DNA from: Candidatus Odyssella sp. | GTDB taxonomy: Bacteria; Pseudomonadota; Alphaproteobacteria; Bin65 | Reading direction: 5' to 3' | DNA: 33,270 nucleotides | NCBI GenBank assembly: GCA_016792765.1 | Contig: JAEULD010000082.1 | Span: 1-33,270 of the forward strand | Shown: positions 22,914 through 30,798 of the stretch, piece by piece | Layout of the letters: every line of letters starts with the position of its first letter | Numbering within the stretch: position 1 is the stretch's first letter | Translations under genes and position numbers: made by a program | Notes under the pieces: model-generated | The model's database searches: none | What the model was told of the DNA's origin: nothing | Seen by the model: the letters and a program-made list of their open reading frames with translations, nothing else

Positions 22914-23522
22914 ATGGCGCAGGTGAAGAAGGCCGAAGTGCGCGCGGCGATCCTCGCCGCGGCGCTGCGGCTGTTCCGGAAGACGGGCTACGTCGACACG
23001 ACGGTGAACGAGATCGCCGGCGCCGCGAGAACCTCGCGCGCGAACATCTACGTCTACTTCCGCTCGAAATTCGCGCTGTTCTACGCGGTGTTCGAGCCCT
23101 GGCTGCAGCAGCGCCTCGCCCTGGTCGAGCGCGAGATCGCCTCCATCGCCGATCCGCGCCGGCGCCTGCGCCGCATCCTGGTGGCGCTCTGGCGCGAGAT
23201 TCCCAGCGACGCCAACGGCTTCGCCAACAATCTCATGCAGGCGCTGTCGACCGCGGCGCGCGACGAGAGCTATTCGCCCGGGCTGCTGCATGCGGTCGAG
23301 CAGCGCGTCGCGGCGATGATCGACGGCTGCCTCGCCGGGTCGCGCGGCGGGCGCGCGGACAGCGCCGCGCTCGCGCATCTGTCGTTCATGGCGTTCGACG
23401 GCTTCGCGATGCACGCCCATCTGCGCGCCGGCGAGCCGTGCAGCGACGCCGTGATCGACACCGTGTGCGATCTGCTGTTTCCGGCGGCGCGCGCCGGGCG
23501 GCGGGCCCTGGCGGCCGGTTGA
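22914..23522 (+). CDS. TetR/AcrR-family transcriptional regulator
   Basis: 202 residues from the ATG at 22914, preceded by GGAGG at -13 to -9. I chose it over the in-frame upstream ATG at 22752, which would run across the operator. The N-terminal helix-turn-helix is classic TetR (about residues 8-55: RAAILAAALRLFRKTGYVDT, then TVNEIAGAARTSRANIYVYF and RSKFALFYAVF). The C-terminal ligand domain is not recognisable by family. It is divergent from the catabolic operon, with a palindrome in the shared promoter. I infer that it represses the nicX-like operon, itself and dctPQM, and is released by a pathway intermediate. Confidence 0.93.
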   Translation: MAQVKKAEVRAAILAAALRLFRKTGYVDTTVNEIAGAARTSRANIYVYFRSKFALFYAVFEPWLQQRLALVEREIASIADPRRRLRRILVALWREIPSDANGFANNLMQALSTAARDESYSPGLLHAVEQRVAAMIDGCLAGSRGGRADSAALAHLSFMAFDGFAMHAHLRAGEPCSDAVIDTVCDLLFPAARAGRRALAAG

Positions 23523-23633
23523 GCCCGCGCCGGCGCGCGGCCGGCCTTGACTCGCCGGGGGCGGTGGTCTCACAGTTTTCGCGTTCGGCTTGCCTTGGGC
23601 GCTTTTCGGAGGAGGGGGCACTCCCGCGCCGCG
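23523..23633 (+). other. Intergenic region before the LuxR-type gene
   Basis: 111 bp between the two regulators. It contains TTGACT (23547-23552), but I find no convincing -10 at 16-18 bp. A run GGAGGAGGGGG (about 23608-23618) lies 15 nt before the ATG at 23634, rather far for a ribosome-binding site. No palindrome of the TACCGA type is present. Confidence 0.4.
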
Positions 23634-24377
23634 ATGGCCATTCGCGACATCACGAGCAGCGAACTCGCGCTTTTCGGCGACATCGTCGGGCGCCTGGCCA
23701 GCCTGCCGGCGAGCGCCGACGTGCGCGCCAGCGTCTTCGGCGACATCATGCGCCTGCTGCGCGCCGATTTCGGCGCCTCCTACGTGTGGCACGCCGCGAC
23801 CGGGGAGAGCGAGCACCCCGTCAACCACAACATGGATCCCGCGAATCTGCGCCGCTACGGCGAGTGGTATCAATACCGCGATCCGATGACGGCGGAGCTG
23901 CGCCGCCGCCGGCGCGCCACGCTGGTCGATGCCGTCATCCCGCGGCGCCAGCTCGAGCGGACGGAGTTCTACAACGATTTCCTCGCGCGCGACGGGCTGC
24001 ATCACGGCATCAACCTGTTCGTGTTCGACGCGGCCGGGCGGCGCGATCTCGGCGATCTGCGCATCTGGCGCTCGCGCCGCCGGCCGGATTTCGAGGCGCG
24101 CGATCTCGATCTGCTCGACGCGCTGTGCCCGTTCCTGCGCGACGCGCTGCTGCGCGCGACTCCCGCCGACGGCGCCCTCACCGCGCGCGAGCGCCAGGTG
24201 GCCACGCTGGTCGCCGAGGGGCTGCGCGATCGCGACATCGCGCACCGGCTCGGCATCGGCTTCGGCACCGTGCGCACGCACCTCAACCGCGCGATGGACA
24301 AGCTCGCTTGCGCGAACCGCGCCGAGCTGGCGGCGCTGATGACCCGCCGCGGGGCGGCGCCGTCGGCATTAATGTAG
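23634..24377 (+). CDS. LuxR-family helix-turn-helix regulator
   Basis: 247 residues from the ATG at 23634. The C-terminal third is a GerE/LuxR HTH: LTARERQVATLVAEGLRDRD, IAHRLGIGFGTVRTHLNRAM, DKLACANRAEL. The N-terminal 170 residues form an unassigned sensory region with YVWHAATGE, EWYQYRDPMTAELRRR and FYNDFLARDGLHHGINLFVF, the last resembling the PAS/GAF-like input of orphan LuxR regulators. No receiver-domain aspartate pattern is seen, so it is not an obvious response regulator. It faces the downstream amidase-transporter operon and probably activates it or the divergent operon; the target is unknown. Confidence 0.88.
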   Translation: MAIRDITSSELALFGDIVGRLASLPASADVRASVFGDIMRLLRADFGASYVWHAATGESEHPVNHNMDPANLRRYGEWYQYRDPMTAELRRRRRATLVDAVIPRRQLERTEFYNDFLARDGLHHGINLFVFDAAGRRDLGDLRIWRSRRRPDFEARDLDLLDALCPFLRDALLRATPADGALTARERQVATLVAEGLRDRDIAHRLGIGFGTVRTHLNRAMDKLACANRAELAALMTRRGAAPSALM

Positions 24378-24485
24378 ATGGCGGGCGAAGCGGGCCGGCC
24401 CTAGGATCGCGGCCGAGGCAGTTTCGGCGAAGGTTGGGGAGGCTCCGGGCGTGAATCCAGTTCGTAGCAGCGGGCGGCGGGCGGC

Positions 24486-25895
24486 ATGGACCGCATAGCC
24501 CTGACCGCCACCGGCGCGCTCGCCGCGATGGGCGAGGGCAAGCTCTCGTCGCAGGAGCTCATGGCCGCGCTCGTCGAGCGCTGCCAGCGCCACGCCAAGC
24601 TCAACGCCTTCATCCATTTCGATCCCGCCGCCGCCAAGGCCGCGGCAGCGGCGTCGGACCAACGGCGCAAATCCGGCAAGGTCGGCGCGCTCGAAGGCGT
24701 GCCGCTGGTGCTCAAGGACAACATCGACACCGCGGCGATGCCGACCACGGGCGGCACGCCGGCGCTGAAGAACCACCGGCCGAAGCAGGATGCGCCGGTG
24801 GCCGCGCGCCTCGTCGCCGCCGGCGCCGTGATCCTCGGCAAGACGAACCTGCACGAGCTGGCCTACGGCATCACCAACAACAACGCGGCGTTCGGGCCGG
24901 CGCGCAATCCCTACGATCCCACCCGCATTCCCGGCGCCTCCTCGGGCGGCACCGGCGTCGCGGTCGGGGCGCGTCTCGCGCCGGCCGGCCTCGGCAGCGA
25001 CACCGGCGGCTCGGTGCGCATTCCGGCGGCGCTGTGCGGAATCTTCGGCTTGCGGCCCACGCTGCTGCGCTGGCCGCAGGCGGGCATCGTGCCGATCTCG
25101 CACACGCGCGACACGGCCGGCCCGATGGCGCGCAGCATGAACGATCTCGTGCTGCTCGACGGCGTCGTCACCGGCGGCGCGCTCACGGAGGCGCCGGCCG
25201 AGTTGAAGGGCCTGCGCATCGGCGTGCCGCGCGGCCATTTCTGGGAAAACCTCCACGCCGACACGGCCAAGATCGCCGAGGACACGCTGAACGCGCTGGC
25301 CAAGGCCGGCGTCGTGCTGGTCGAAGTGGCCATCCCCGACGTGGGCGCGCTCGACAACGCCGCCGGCTTCCCGATCGCGCTCTACGAGACGATCGTCGAT
25401 CTCGACGCCTACCTCGCCGGCCACAAGTCCGGCCTCGACTTCAAGCAGGTCGTGGCGCAAGTGGCGAGCCCGGACGTGAAGGGCATCCTGTCGAGCCTGC
25501 TCGGCGAGATGGCGGTGCCCGAGCCGGCCTATCGCGAGGCGCTCGCCGTTCATCGGCCCAGGCTGCAGAAGGCCTACGCCGACTGCTTCACGAGCCATCG
25601 CGTCGAGGCGGTCATCTTCCCGACCACGCCGCTTCCGGCGGCGAAGATCGGCGAAGACGAAACCACGATGCTGAACGGCGTCGCGGTGCCGACCTTCGCC
25701 ACGTTCATCCGCAACACCGGGCCCGGCAGCGTCGCCGGCATTCCGGGCCTGAGCGTTCCCGCCGGGCTCACGCCGTCCGGCCTGCCGGTCGGCATGGAGC
25801 TCGACGCGCCGGCGGGCACGGATCGCAGGCTGCTCGCCATCGGCCGCGCGCTCGAATCGATTCTCCCCAAGCTGCCGCCGCCGCGTCTCGATTAG
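24486..25895 (+). CDS. Amidase-signature enzyme (indoleacetamide-hydrolase-like)
   Basis: 469 residues. The triad K77 (LVLKDNID), S152 (GASSGGTGVAV) and S176 (SDTGGSVRIPA) is intact, and the SDTGGSVRIPAA stretch, RDTAGPMARSMNDL and LSVPAGLTPSGLPVGMELDAPAG are those of mandelamide/indoleacetamide-type amidases. It hydrolyses a carboxamide to acid and ammonia in the cytoplasm. Its ATG has no strong ribosome-binding site. Directly downstream lies an amide/urea-type ABC transporter, so import of an amide and its hydrolysis are probably coupled. It is one of three amidase-signature genes here; their sequences differ enough that recent duplication is unlikely. Confidence 0.91.
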   Translation: MDRIALTATGALAAMGEGKLSSQELMAALVERCQRHAKLNAFIHFDPAAAKAAAAASDQRRKSGKVGALEGVPLVLKDNIDTAAMPTTGGTPALKNHRPKQDAPVAARLVAAGAVILGKTNLHELAYGITNNNAAFGPARNPYDPTRIPGASSGGTGVAVGARLAPAGLGSDTGGSVRIPAALCGIFGLRPTLLRWPQAGIVPISHTRDTAGPMARSMNDLVLLDGVVTGGALTEAPAELKGLRIGVPRGHFWENLHADTAKIAEDTLNALAKAGVVLVEVAIPDVGALDNAAGFPIALYETIVDLDAYLAGHKSGLDFKQVVAQVASPDVKGILSSLLGEMAVPEPAYREALAVHRPRLQKAYADCFTSHRVEAVIFPTTPLPAAKIGEDETTMLNGVAVPTFATFIRNTGPGSVAGIPGLSVPAGLTPSGLPVGMELDAPAGTDRRLLAIGRALESILPKLPPPRLD

Positions 25896-25940
25896 CCAGG
25901 CGCGCCGGCGCCCAACCGTCCTCAGGAGGAGGCCCCAGTC

Positions 25941-27116
25941 ATGCAGAAACGCTCCGTCACCCGCCGCGGTTTCGTCGCCGGCGGCGCCGCGATCCTCGCG
26001 GCGCCGGTCGTCCTGCGCCACGCGCGCGCGGCCGATCCGTTCAAGATCGGCCTGTTCTACGCCGCGAGCGGCCCCGCCGCCCTGTTCGGCCCCACCCAGA
26101 AGGCCTCGGCCGAGCTGGCCGTCGAGCAGATCAACAAGAACGGCGGCATCCTCGGCCGCCAGGTGCAGCTGCTGCTCGCCGACGCCGGCGGCCCGCCCGC
26201 CGAATCGACCAAGACCGCCGTGCGCCTGATGGTGCAGGAGAAGTGCGATCTCTTCGTCGGCTCGCACGACAGCGCCACGCGCGAGGCGCTGGTCGGCACG
26301 ATCAAGGCCCGCGTCCCCTACATCTACACGCCGATCTACGAGGGCGGCGAATGCGCGCCCAACACCTACGTGCTCGCCGACACGCCGGAGCAGCAGGTGC
26401 GCCCGTCGATCGACCTGCTGACGAAGGAGAAGAAGGTCAAGAACGTCTACCTGATCGGCAACGACTATGTGTGGCCGCGCAAGACCAACGACCGGGTGAA
26501 GCAGTATCTCACGGCCGGCGGCGGCAAGGTGATCGGCGAGGAATACGTGCCGCTCGGCGCGCCCAACAAGTTCGAGGAGGCGGTCACGCGCATCAAGGGC
26601 GCCAAGCCCGATGCGGTGGTCATCACGCTCGTCGGCGCCGACAACGTGAACTTCAACCGCACCTTCGCCGGCTTCGGCCTCGACAAGGAGATGCTGCGCG
26701 CCTCGATGCTGCTCGAAGAGAACACGCTGCTCGGCATCGGCGCCGAGAACAGCAAGCAGCTCTACAACTGCATGTCCTATTTCTCGAGCGTGCCCGGCGC
26801 GGCGCACGACGCGTTCAAGGCCGCCTACAAGGCGAAGTTCGGCGAGAAGGCGCCGCAGCTCAGCATCATCGGCGTCGATTGCTTCGCCGGCGTCTACTGC
26901 GCGAAGGCGCTGGTCGAGAAGGCCAAGGGCACCAAGGCCGCCGATCTCATGGCCGCGTCCGAGGGCCTCACCTTCAGCACCGCCACCGGCCCGGTGACGA
27001 TGAAGAACCGCCATCCCGACAAGCCGATGTATCTCGCCGAATGCGAAGGCACCAACTTCAAGATCATCAAGACCTTCGACAACGTGGGTTCGGGCGAAGC
27101 CTGCAAGCAGGCTTGA
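25941..27116 (+). CDS. ABC transporter substrate-binding protein, amide/urea type, Tat signal
   Basis: 391 residues, ATG preceded by AGGAGGAGG. The N terminus carries a twin-arginine pattern, SVTRRGFVAGGAA, then a hydrophobic stretch and probable cleavage after HARA (about residue 30), so export folded through Tat is likely. The mature part starts DPFKIGLFYAASGP and belongs to the Peripla_BP_6 superfamily. VGSHDSATREALVGT, the EGGECAPNTYVLADTPEQQ stretch and IGNDYVWPRKTN resemble the AmiC/FmdD/UrtA group that binds short amides or urea. Its position next to an amidase supports an amide ligand. It is the binding component of the transporter encoded at 27355-30603. Confidence 0.9.
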   Translation: MQKRSVTRRGFVAGGAAILAAPVVLRHARAADPFKIGLFYAASGPAALFGPTQKASAELAVEQINKNGGILGRQVQLLLADAGGPPAESTKTAVRLMVQEKCDLFVGSHDSATREALVGTIKARVPYIYTPIYEGGECAPNTYVLADTPEQQVRPSIDLLTKEKKVKNVYLIGNDYVWPRKTNDRVKQYLTAGGGKVIGEEYVPLGAPNKFEEAVTRIKGAKPDAVVITLVGADNVNFNRTFAGFGLDKEMLRASMLLEENTLLGIGAENSKQLYNCMSYFSSVPGAAHDAFKAAYKAKFGEKAPQLSIIGVDCFAGVYCAKALVEKAKGTKAADLMAASEGLTFSTATGPVTMKNRHPDKPMYLAECEGTNFKIIKTFDNVGSGEACKQA

Positions 27117-27154
27117 TCTTCGCGTTGCGGCGCCCCGGAGTATTGCGCGCGCCC

Positions 27155-27317
27155 GGCCCTCACTTCCCATCGCCGCGCAAAGGGCGCGGCGACGGGCCCC
27201 TTCTCTCCCGCTGCGCGGGAGAGAGAAGAATGCGATACGCGCCACTTCCTTTTCTCTCCCACGAAGTGGGAGAGAAGGGGCCCGTTCGCCGCTTGCGGCG
27301 AACGGGAAGTGAGGGCC
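27155..27317. repeat. 163-bp palindromic repeat element inside the transporter operon
   Basis: The outer arms GGCCCTCACTTCCC (27155-27168) and its complement (27304-27317) pair perfectly over 14 bp. A second nested pair, CGGGCCCCTTCTCTCCC (27193-27209) and complement (27268-27284), pairs over 17 bp. Smaller hairpins lie within: TCGCCGCGC/GCGCGGCGA, CTCTCCCGC/GCGGGAGAG, TCTCTCCCAC/GTGGGAGAGA and GTTCGCCGC/GCGGCGAAC. The composition and architecture are those of a dispersed non-coding palindromic unit (REP/BIME- or MITE-like). It fills the gap between the binding-protein gene and the permease gene, so it will fold in the mRNA and may lower downstream expression. Confidence 0.75.
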
Positions 27318-27354
27318 GGCGGCGGATCGCGCGTTCGCGTGCAGGCTCGACGTA

Positions 27355-28209
27355 GTGGACCCCCTCGTCACGACGCAGTTCCTCAACATCGCGTTCGGCA
27401 TCGCGACGCTCGCGGTGCTGGCGCTGGGGCTCGCGATCGTGTTCGGGCTGTTGGGCGTGCTCAACATCGCGCATGGCGAGCTGGTCATGGCCGGCGCCTA
27501 TGCGGCGTGGATCGTGCAGTCGGCGGGCCTGCCCTATGCGCTGGCCGTGCCGCTGGCGATGCTCGCATGCGGCCTGCTCGGCTGGCTCATCGAGGCGGGG
27601 CTGATCCGCCCGCTCTATGCGCGGCCGTTCGATACGCTGCTCGCCACCTGGGGCCTCAGCCTGCTGCTGCGCAAGACGGCCGAGGCGATCTGGGGCCTCG
27701 GCTACAAGAGCGTGGCGCTGCCGCTGCCGGGCACCGTCGACGTGCTGGGCGCCGCCTATCCGCGCTACCGGCTGATGCTGATCGTGCTCTGCCTCGCCGG
27801 CGTGGCCGCGCTCGCCGCCTGGTTCGCGAAGAGCGGCGCCGGCACCCGCATCAAGGCGATGGTGGCGAACCCCGATCTCGCGCAGGCCGTCGGCATCCGC
27901 ACCGGGCGCCTCGCGCGCAACGCCTTCGTCGCCGGCTGCGCGCTGGCGGGCCTCGGCGGCGTGATGGTGGCGCCGCTCACGCCGGTGCACCCGTTCATGG
28001 GCATCGATTACATCCTGGAGAGCTTCTTCGTCCTCGTCGTCGGCGGGCTCGGCAGCGTCGCCGGCCTCGTCGCCGGCGCCGGCATCATCGGCGGGCTCGG
28101 CAGCCTGGTCTCGGCGGTCGCCGACCGCACCGCGGGCTACACGGCCGTGCTGGTGATCGCGATCCTGTTCCTCTGGCTGCGCCCCCGTGGGCTCCTGGCT
28201 CGCGCATAG
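27355..28209 (+). CDS. ABC transporter permease, LivH/UrtB type
   Basis: 284 residues from a GTG at 27355 that follows an in-frame TAG by one codon. About eight hydrophobic segments are present, with the LivH hallmark LAIVFGLLGVLNIAHGELVMAGAY, IKAMVANPDLAQAVGI and the C-terminal ESFFVLVVGGLGSVAGLVAGAGIIG. It forms the inner-membrane pore with the permease half of the next protein. It lies 37 bp after the palindromic repeat, with only a weak ribosome-binding site. Its end overlaps the next gene by 23 bp. Confidence 0.91.
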   Translation: MDPLVTTQFLNIAFGIATLAVLALGLAIVFGLLGVLNIAHGELVMAGAYAAWIVQSAGLPYALAVPLAMLACGLLGWLIEAGLIRPLYARPFDTLLATWGLSLLLRKTAEAIWGLGYKSVALPLPGTVDVLGAAYPRYRLMLIVLCLAGVAALAAWFAKSGAGTRIKAMVANPDLAQAVGIRTGRLARNAFVAGCALAGLGGVMVAPLTPVHPFMGIDYILESFFVLVVGGLGSVAGLVAGAGIIGGLGSLVSAVADRTAGYTAVLVIAILFLWLRPRGLLARA

Positions 28210-29917
28210 CGCCGCGGTCGCGGTCGTCCTCGTCCTCCTGCCGCTCGGGCTCGGGGATTTCGCGGCCTATCAGTTGGCGCTCTATTTCCTCTACGCGATC
28301 GCGGCGCTCGGCGTCGGCCTGTGCTGGGGCAGCGCGGGCTTCCTGCCGCTCGGCCAGGCGATGTTCGTCGGCATCGGCGGCTATCTCTCGGGCCTCGCGC
28401 TGATCCAGTTCAAGGGCAGCGCGCTGCTGCTCGTCTTGCTGCCGCTGGCCGCGCTGGCGCCGGGGCTGCTCGCGTTCGGCCTCGGCCTGATCCTGTTCCG
28501 CGGACGGCGCGAGACGGGCCCGTATTTCGCGCTGATCACGCTCGCGCTCAGCCTGCTCGCGTTCCAGATCGCGAACGGGTGGAACTCGGTCACCGGCGGC
28601 TTCAACGGCCTGAAGGGCATTCCCGGCCTGCCGGGCCTCGACGATTTCTCGCACGCCTACTGGATTTCCGCCGCGGCGCTCGCGGTCGTCATCGCCGCCA
28701 CGAGCTGGCTGTCGAAAGCGCCGGCCGGCGTGCTGTGGCGCGCGGTGGCGCAGAACGAGCGCCGCGTCGCGTTCCTGGGCTTCGACGTCACGCTGACCAA
28801 GGCGGCCGTGTTCGGATTGTCGGGCGTGCTCGGCGGCATCGCCGGCGTGCTCTACGCGCCGCAGCAGAATCTCGTCACGCCGCAGCTCGTCGGCTTCACG
28901 CTCTCGGCCGAACTGGTGATCTGGGCCGCGGTCGGCGGGCGCGGCAGTCTCTACGGGCCGATCCTCGGCACGATCCTCATCGGCGTGCTCACGGCCGAGC
29001 TGCGCAACACCTTCGCCTATTGGGAAGTGCTGCTCGCGATCATCTTCATCGTCGTCGTGCGCTGGGCGCCGCAGGGCCTCGTCGGTTTCGCGCTGCCGAT
29101 CGTCGAGCGATTGCGCCCCCGCCCGCGCGGGCCCGCGCGCGAGGCGCCGGCGCGCGTCCTGCCCGGCGGCGGCGCGGCGGTGGCGTTCGAGGGCATCGCG
29201 GCGAGTGCCGGGCCGGTGCAGATCCTCGACGGGCTCACGCTCGCGGTCGATCATCCCGGCATCACCTGCCTGATCGGCCCCAACGGCGCCGGCAAGACCT
29301 CGTGCTTCAACCTGCTCACCGGCGAGCTGCCGGCCGCCGCCGGCAGCGTGCGCTTCGCCGGGCGTGCCATCACCGGCCTGCCGCCGACCGGGGTCACGCG
29401 GCTCGGCATCGCGCGCAAATTCCAGATTCCGAACGTGTTCCCCGGCCTGAGCGTCGCCGAGAACCTCAACCTCGCGCTCTGGGGCGCGCGGGCGCGCGCG
29501 CGCGATCTGTTGAAGCTGCGCCTGCACCGCTGGTCGAGCCCGCTGCTGCGCGAATTGTCGGAGCGCTATCCGTTCCTCGCCGAAGGCCGCAACCGCGCCG
29601 GCGATCTCTCGCATGGCGAGCGGCAGATCCTCGAGCTGGCGATGGCGCTGGCGATGGAGCCGCGCCTCTTGCTGCTCGACGAGCCCTGCGCCGGGCTGTC
29701 GCCCGAGGAGACCCACCGGGTCATCGACGTGATCCGCTGGGCGCGCCGGCGCCTCGGCCTGGCGATCGTCATCATCGAGCACGACATGAGCCTCGTGAAG
29801 GAGCTCGCCGATCGCGTGCTCGTGCTGCATCAGGGCAAGCTCTTGGCCGCGGGCAGCATCGCCGAGATCCAGGCCGATCCCGCGGTGCGCGCGGTCTATG
29901 CGGGCGGCACGAAATGA
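28187..29917 (+). CDS. Fused LivM-type permease and LivG-type ATPase
   Basis: 576 residues from a GTG at 28187 within the end of the previous gene. Residues 1-310 are a LivM permease (GLCWGSAGFLPLGQAMFVGIGGY, GPYFALITLALSLLAF, WRAVAQNERRVAFLGFD, WAAVGGRGSLYGPILGT). A Pro/Arg/Ala-rich linker (about 308-330) leads to an ABC ATPase with Walker A GPNGAGKT (364-371), FQIPNVFPGLSVAENL, signature LSHGERQILELA, Walker B LLLLDEP and H-loop IIEHDM. The signature has His where LivG usually has Gly. The fusion is a genuine single frame with no internal stop. Such M-G fusions are known in some amide/urea-type systems. It pairs with the LivH-like permease and the LivF-like ATPase. Confidence 0.92.
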   Translation: MGSWLAHSAAVAVVLVLLPLGLGDFAAYQLALYFLYAIAALGVGLCWGSAGFLPLGQAMFVGIGGYLSGLALIQFKGSALLLVLLPLAALAPGLLAFGLGLILFRGRRETGPYFALITLALSLLAFQIANGWNSVTGGFNGLKGIPGLPGLDDFSHAYWISAAALAVVIAATSWLSKAPAGVLWRAVAQNERRVAFLGFDVTLTKAAVFGLSGVLGGIAGVLYAPQQNLVTPQLVGFTLSAELVIWAAVGGRGSLYGPILGTILIGVLTAELRNTFAYWEVLLAIIFIVVVRWAPQGLVGFALPIVERLRPRPRGPAREAPARVLPGGGAAVAFEGIAASAGPVQILDGLTLAVDHPGITCLIGPNGAGKTSCFNLLTGELPAAAGSVRFAGRAITGLPPTGVTRLGIARKFQIPNVFPGLSVAENLNLALWGARARARDLLKLRLHRWSSPLLRELSERYPFLAEGRNRAGDLSHGERQILELAMALAMEPRLLLLDEPCAGLSPEETHRVIDVIRWARRRLGLAIVIIEHDMSLVKELADRVLVLHQGKLLAAGSIAEIQADPAVRAVYAGGTK

Positions 29918-30603
29918 GCGCGCGGTTCGAATTCCGGGGCCTGGTCGCCGGCTACGGCGGGACGACGATCCTGCGCGGCATCGCGGGCGCGGTGGCGGCG
30001 GGCGAGGTGCTGTTCGTGCTCGGCCGCAACGGCGTCGGCAAGTCCACGCTGATGAAGGCGCTGATGGGCTTCCTGCCCTGCCGCGAGGGCGCGGTGCGGC
30101 TCGACGGACGCGAGATCGGCGGGCTGGCGCCGCCCGAGCGCCGCCGCGCCGGCATCACCTATTGCCCGCAGGAACGCGCGGTGTTCGACGAGCTGAGCGT
30201 CGCCGACAATCTGTTCCTGACGGCGCCGCCGGGCGCCGCGGCGCGGCTCGCGCCGCTCGCCGAGCGCTTCCCGATCCTCGCCCGCCGCCGCGAGCAGCGC
30301 GCCGGCACGCTGAGCGGCGGCGAAAAGAAGATCCTGTCTTTCGTGCGCGGCGCGATCGAGGATCATTCGCTGGTGCTGCTCGACGAGCCCACCGAGGGCG
30401 TGCAGGCCGAGAACATCGAGCGCATGGAAGCGGTGGTCCGCGAGCAATGCGCGGCCGGCACGGCCTTCGTCGTCGTCGAGCAGAATCTCGCCATGGCCGA
30501 GCGCCTCGCCGACCGCTGGCTCGTGCTGGACAAGGGCCAGGTCGTGGCCGAAGGCAGCGGCCGCCCCGAGCGCGCGGCGATCATCGCGCACATACAGGTG
30601 TAG
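29914..30603 (+). CDS. ABC transporter ATPase, LivF/UrtE type
   Basis: 229 residues; the ATG overlaps the preceding stop (ATGA). Walker A GRNGVGKST (about 37-45), a Q-loop followed by YCPQERAVFDELSVADNL, signature LSGGEKKILSFVRG, Walker B LVLLDEPTEGVQ and VVEQNL in place of the H-loop His. The GRNGVGKSTLMKALMG and DEPTEGVQ sequences are characteristic of UrtE/LivF-type subunits of urea and amide transporters. It completes the four-polypeptide transporter: binding protein, H, M-G fusion, F. Confidence 0.92.
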   Translation: MSARFEFRGLVAGYGGTTILRGIAGAVAAGEVLFVLGRNGVGKSTLMKALMGFLPCREGAVRLDGREIGGLAPPERRRAGITYCPQERAVFDELSVADNLFLTAPPGAAARLAPLAERFPILARRREQRAGTLSGGEKKILSFVRGAIEDHSLVLLDEPTEGVQAENIERMEAVVREQCAAGTAFVVVEQNLAMAERLADRWLVLDKGQVVAEGSGRPERAAIIAHIQV

Positions 30604-30656
30604 AGCCGACGGCAGGGATCGAATTGGCTCACGTCGCGGAATCGCCTCGCCTGCGT

Positions 30657-30769
30657 CCATCCTTCGAGGCGGCCCAAACGGGCCGCACCTCAGGATGAGG
30701 CTTGTTTTGCTCGAACAAACGAGCCTCATCCTGAGGTGCCGCCGCTCTTGCGGCGGCCTCGAAGGATGG
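30657..30769. repeat. 113-bp palindromic intergenic repeat
   Basis: Outer arms CCATCCTTCGAGGC (30657-30670) and complement (30756-30769) are perfect. The inner arms, GCACCTCAGGATGAGGC plus TTGTTT (30685-30707) and the facing copy (30718-30740), pair with one mismatch. The CCTTCGAG / CCTCAGGATGAGG combination resembles palindromic repeats that I recall as abundant between genes in Bradyrhizobium and Rhodopseudomonas-like genomes. It lies between convergent genes and would form a long hairpin in either transcript, so it may serve as a bidirectional transcript end. Confidence 0.8.
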
Positions 30770-30798
30770 ATGCGAACGCGTCTTCCGCACCCGGCGTC

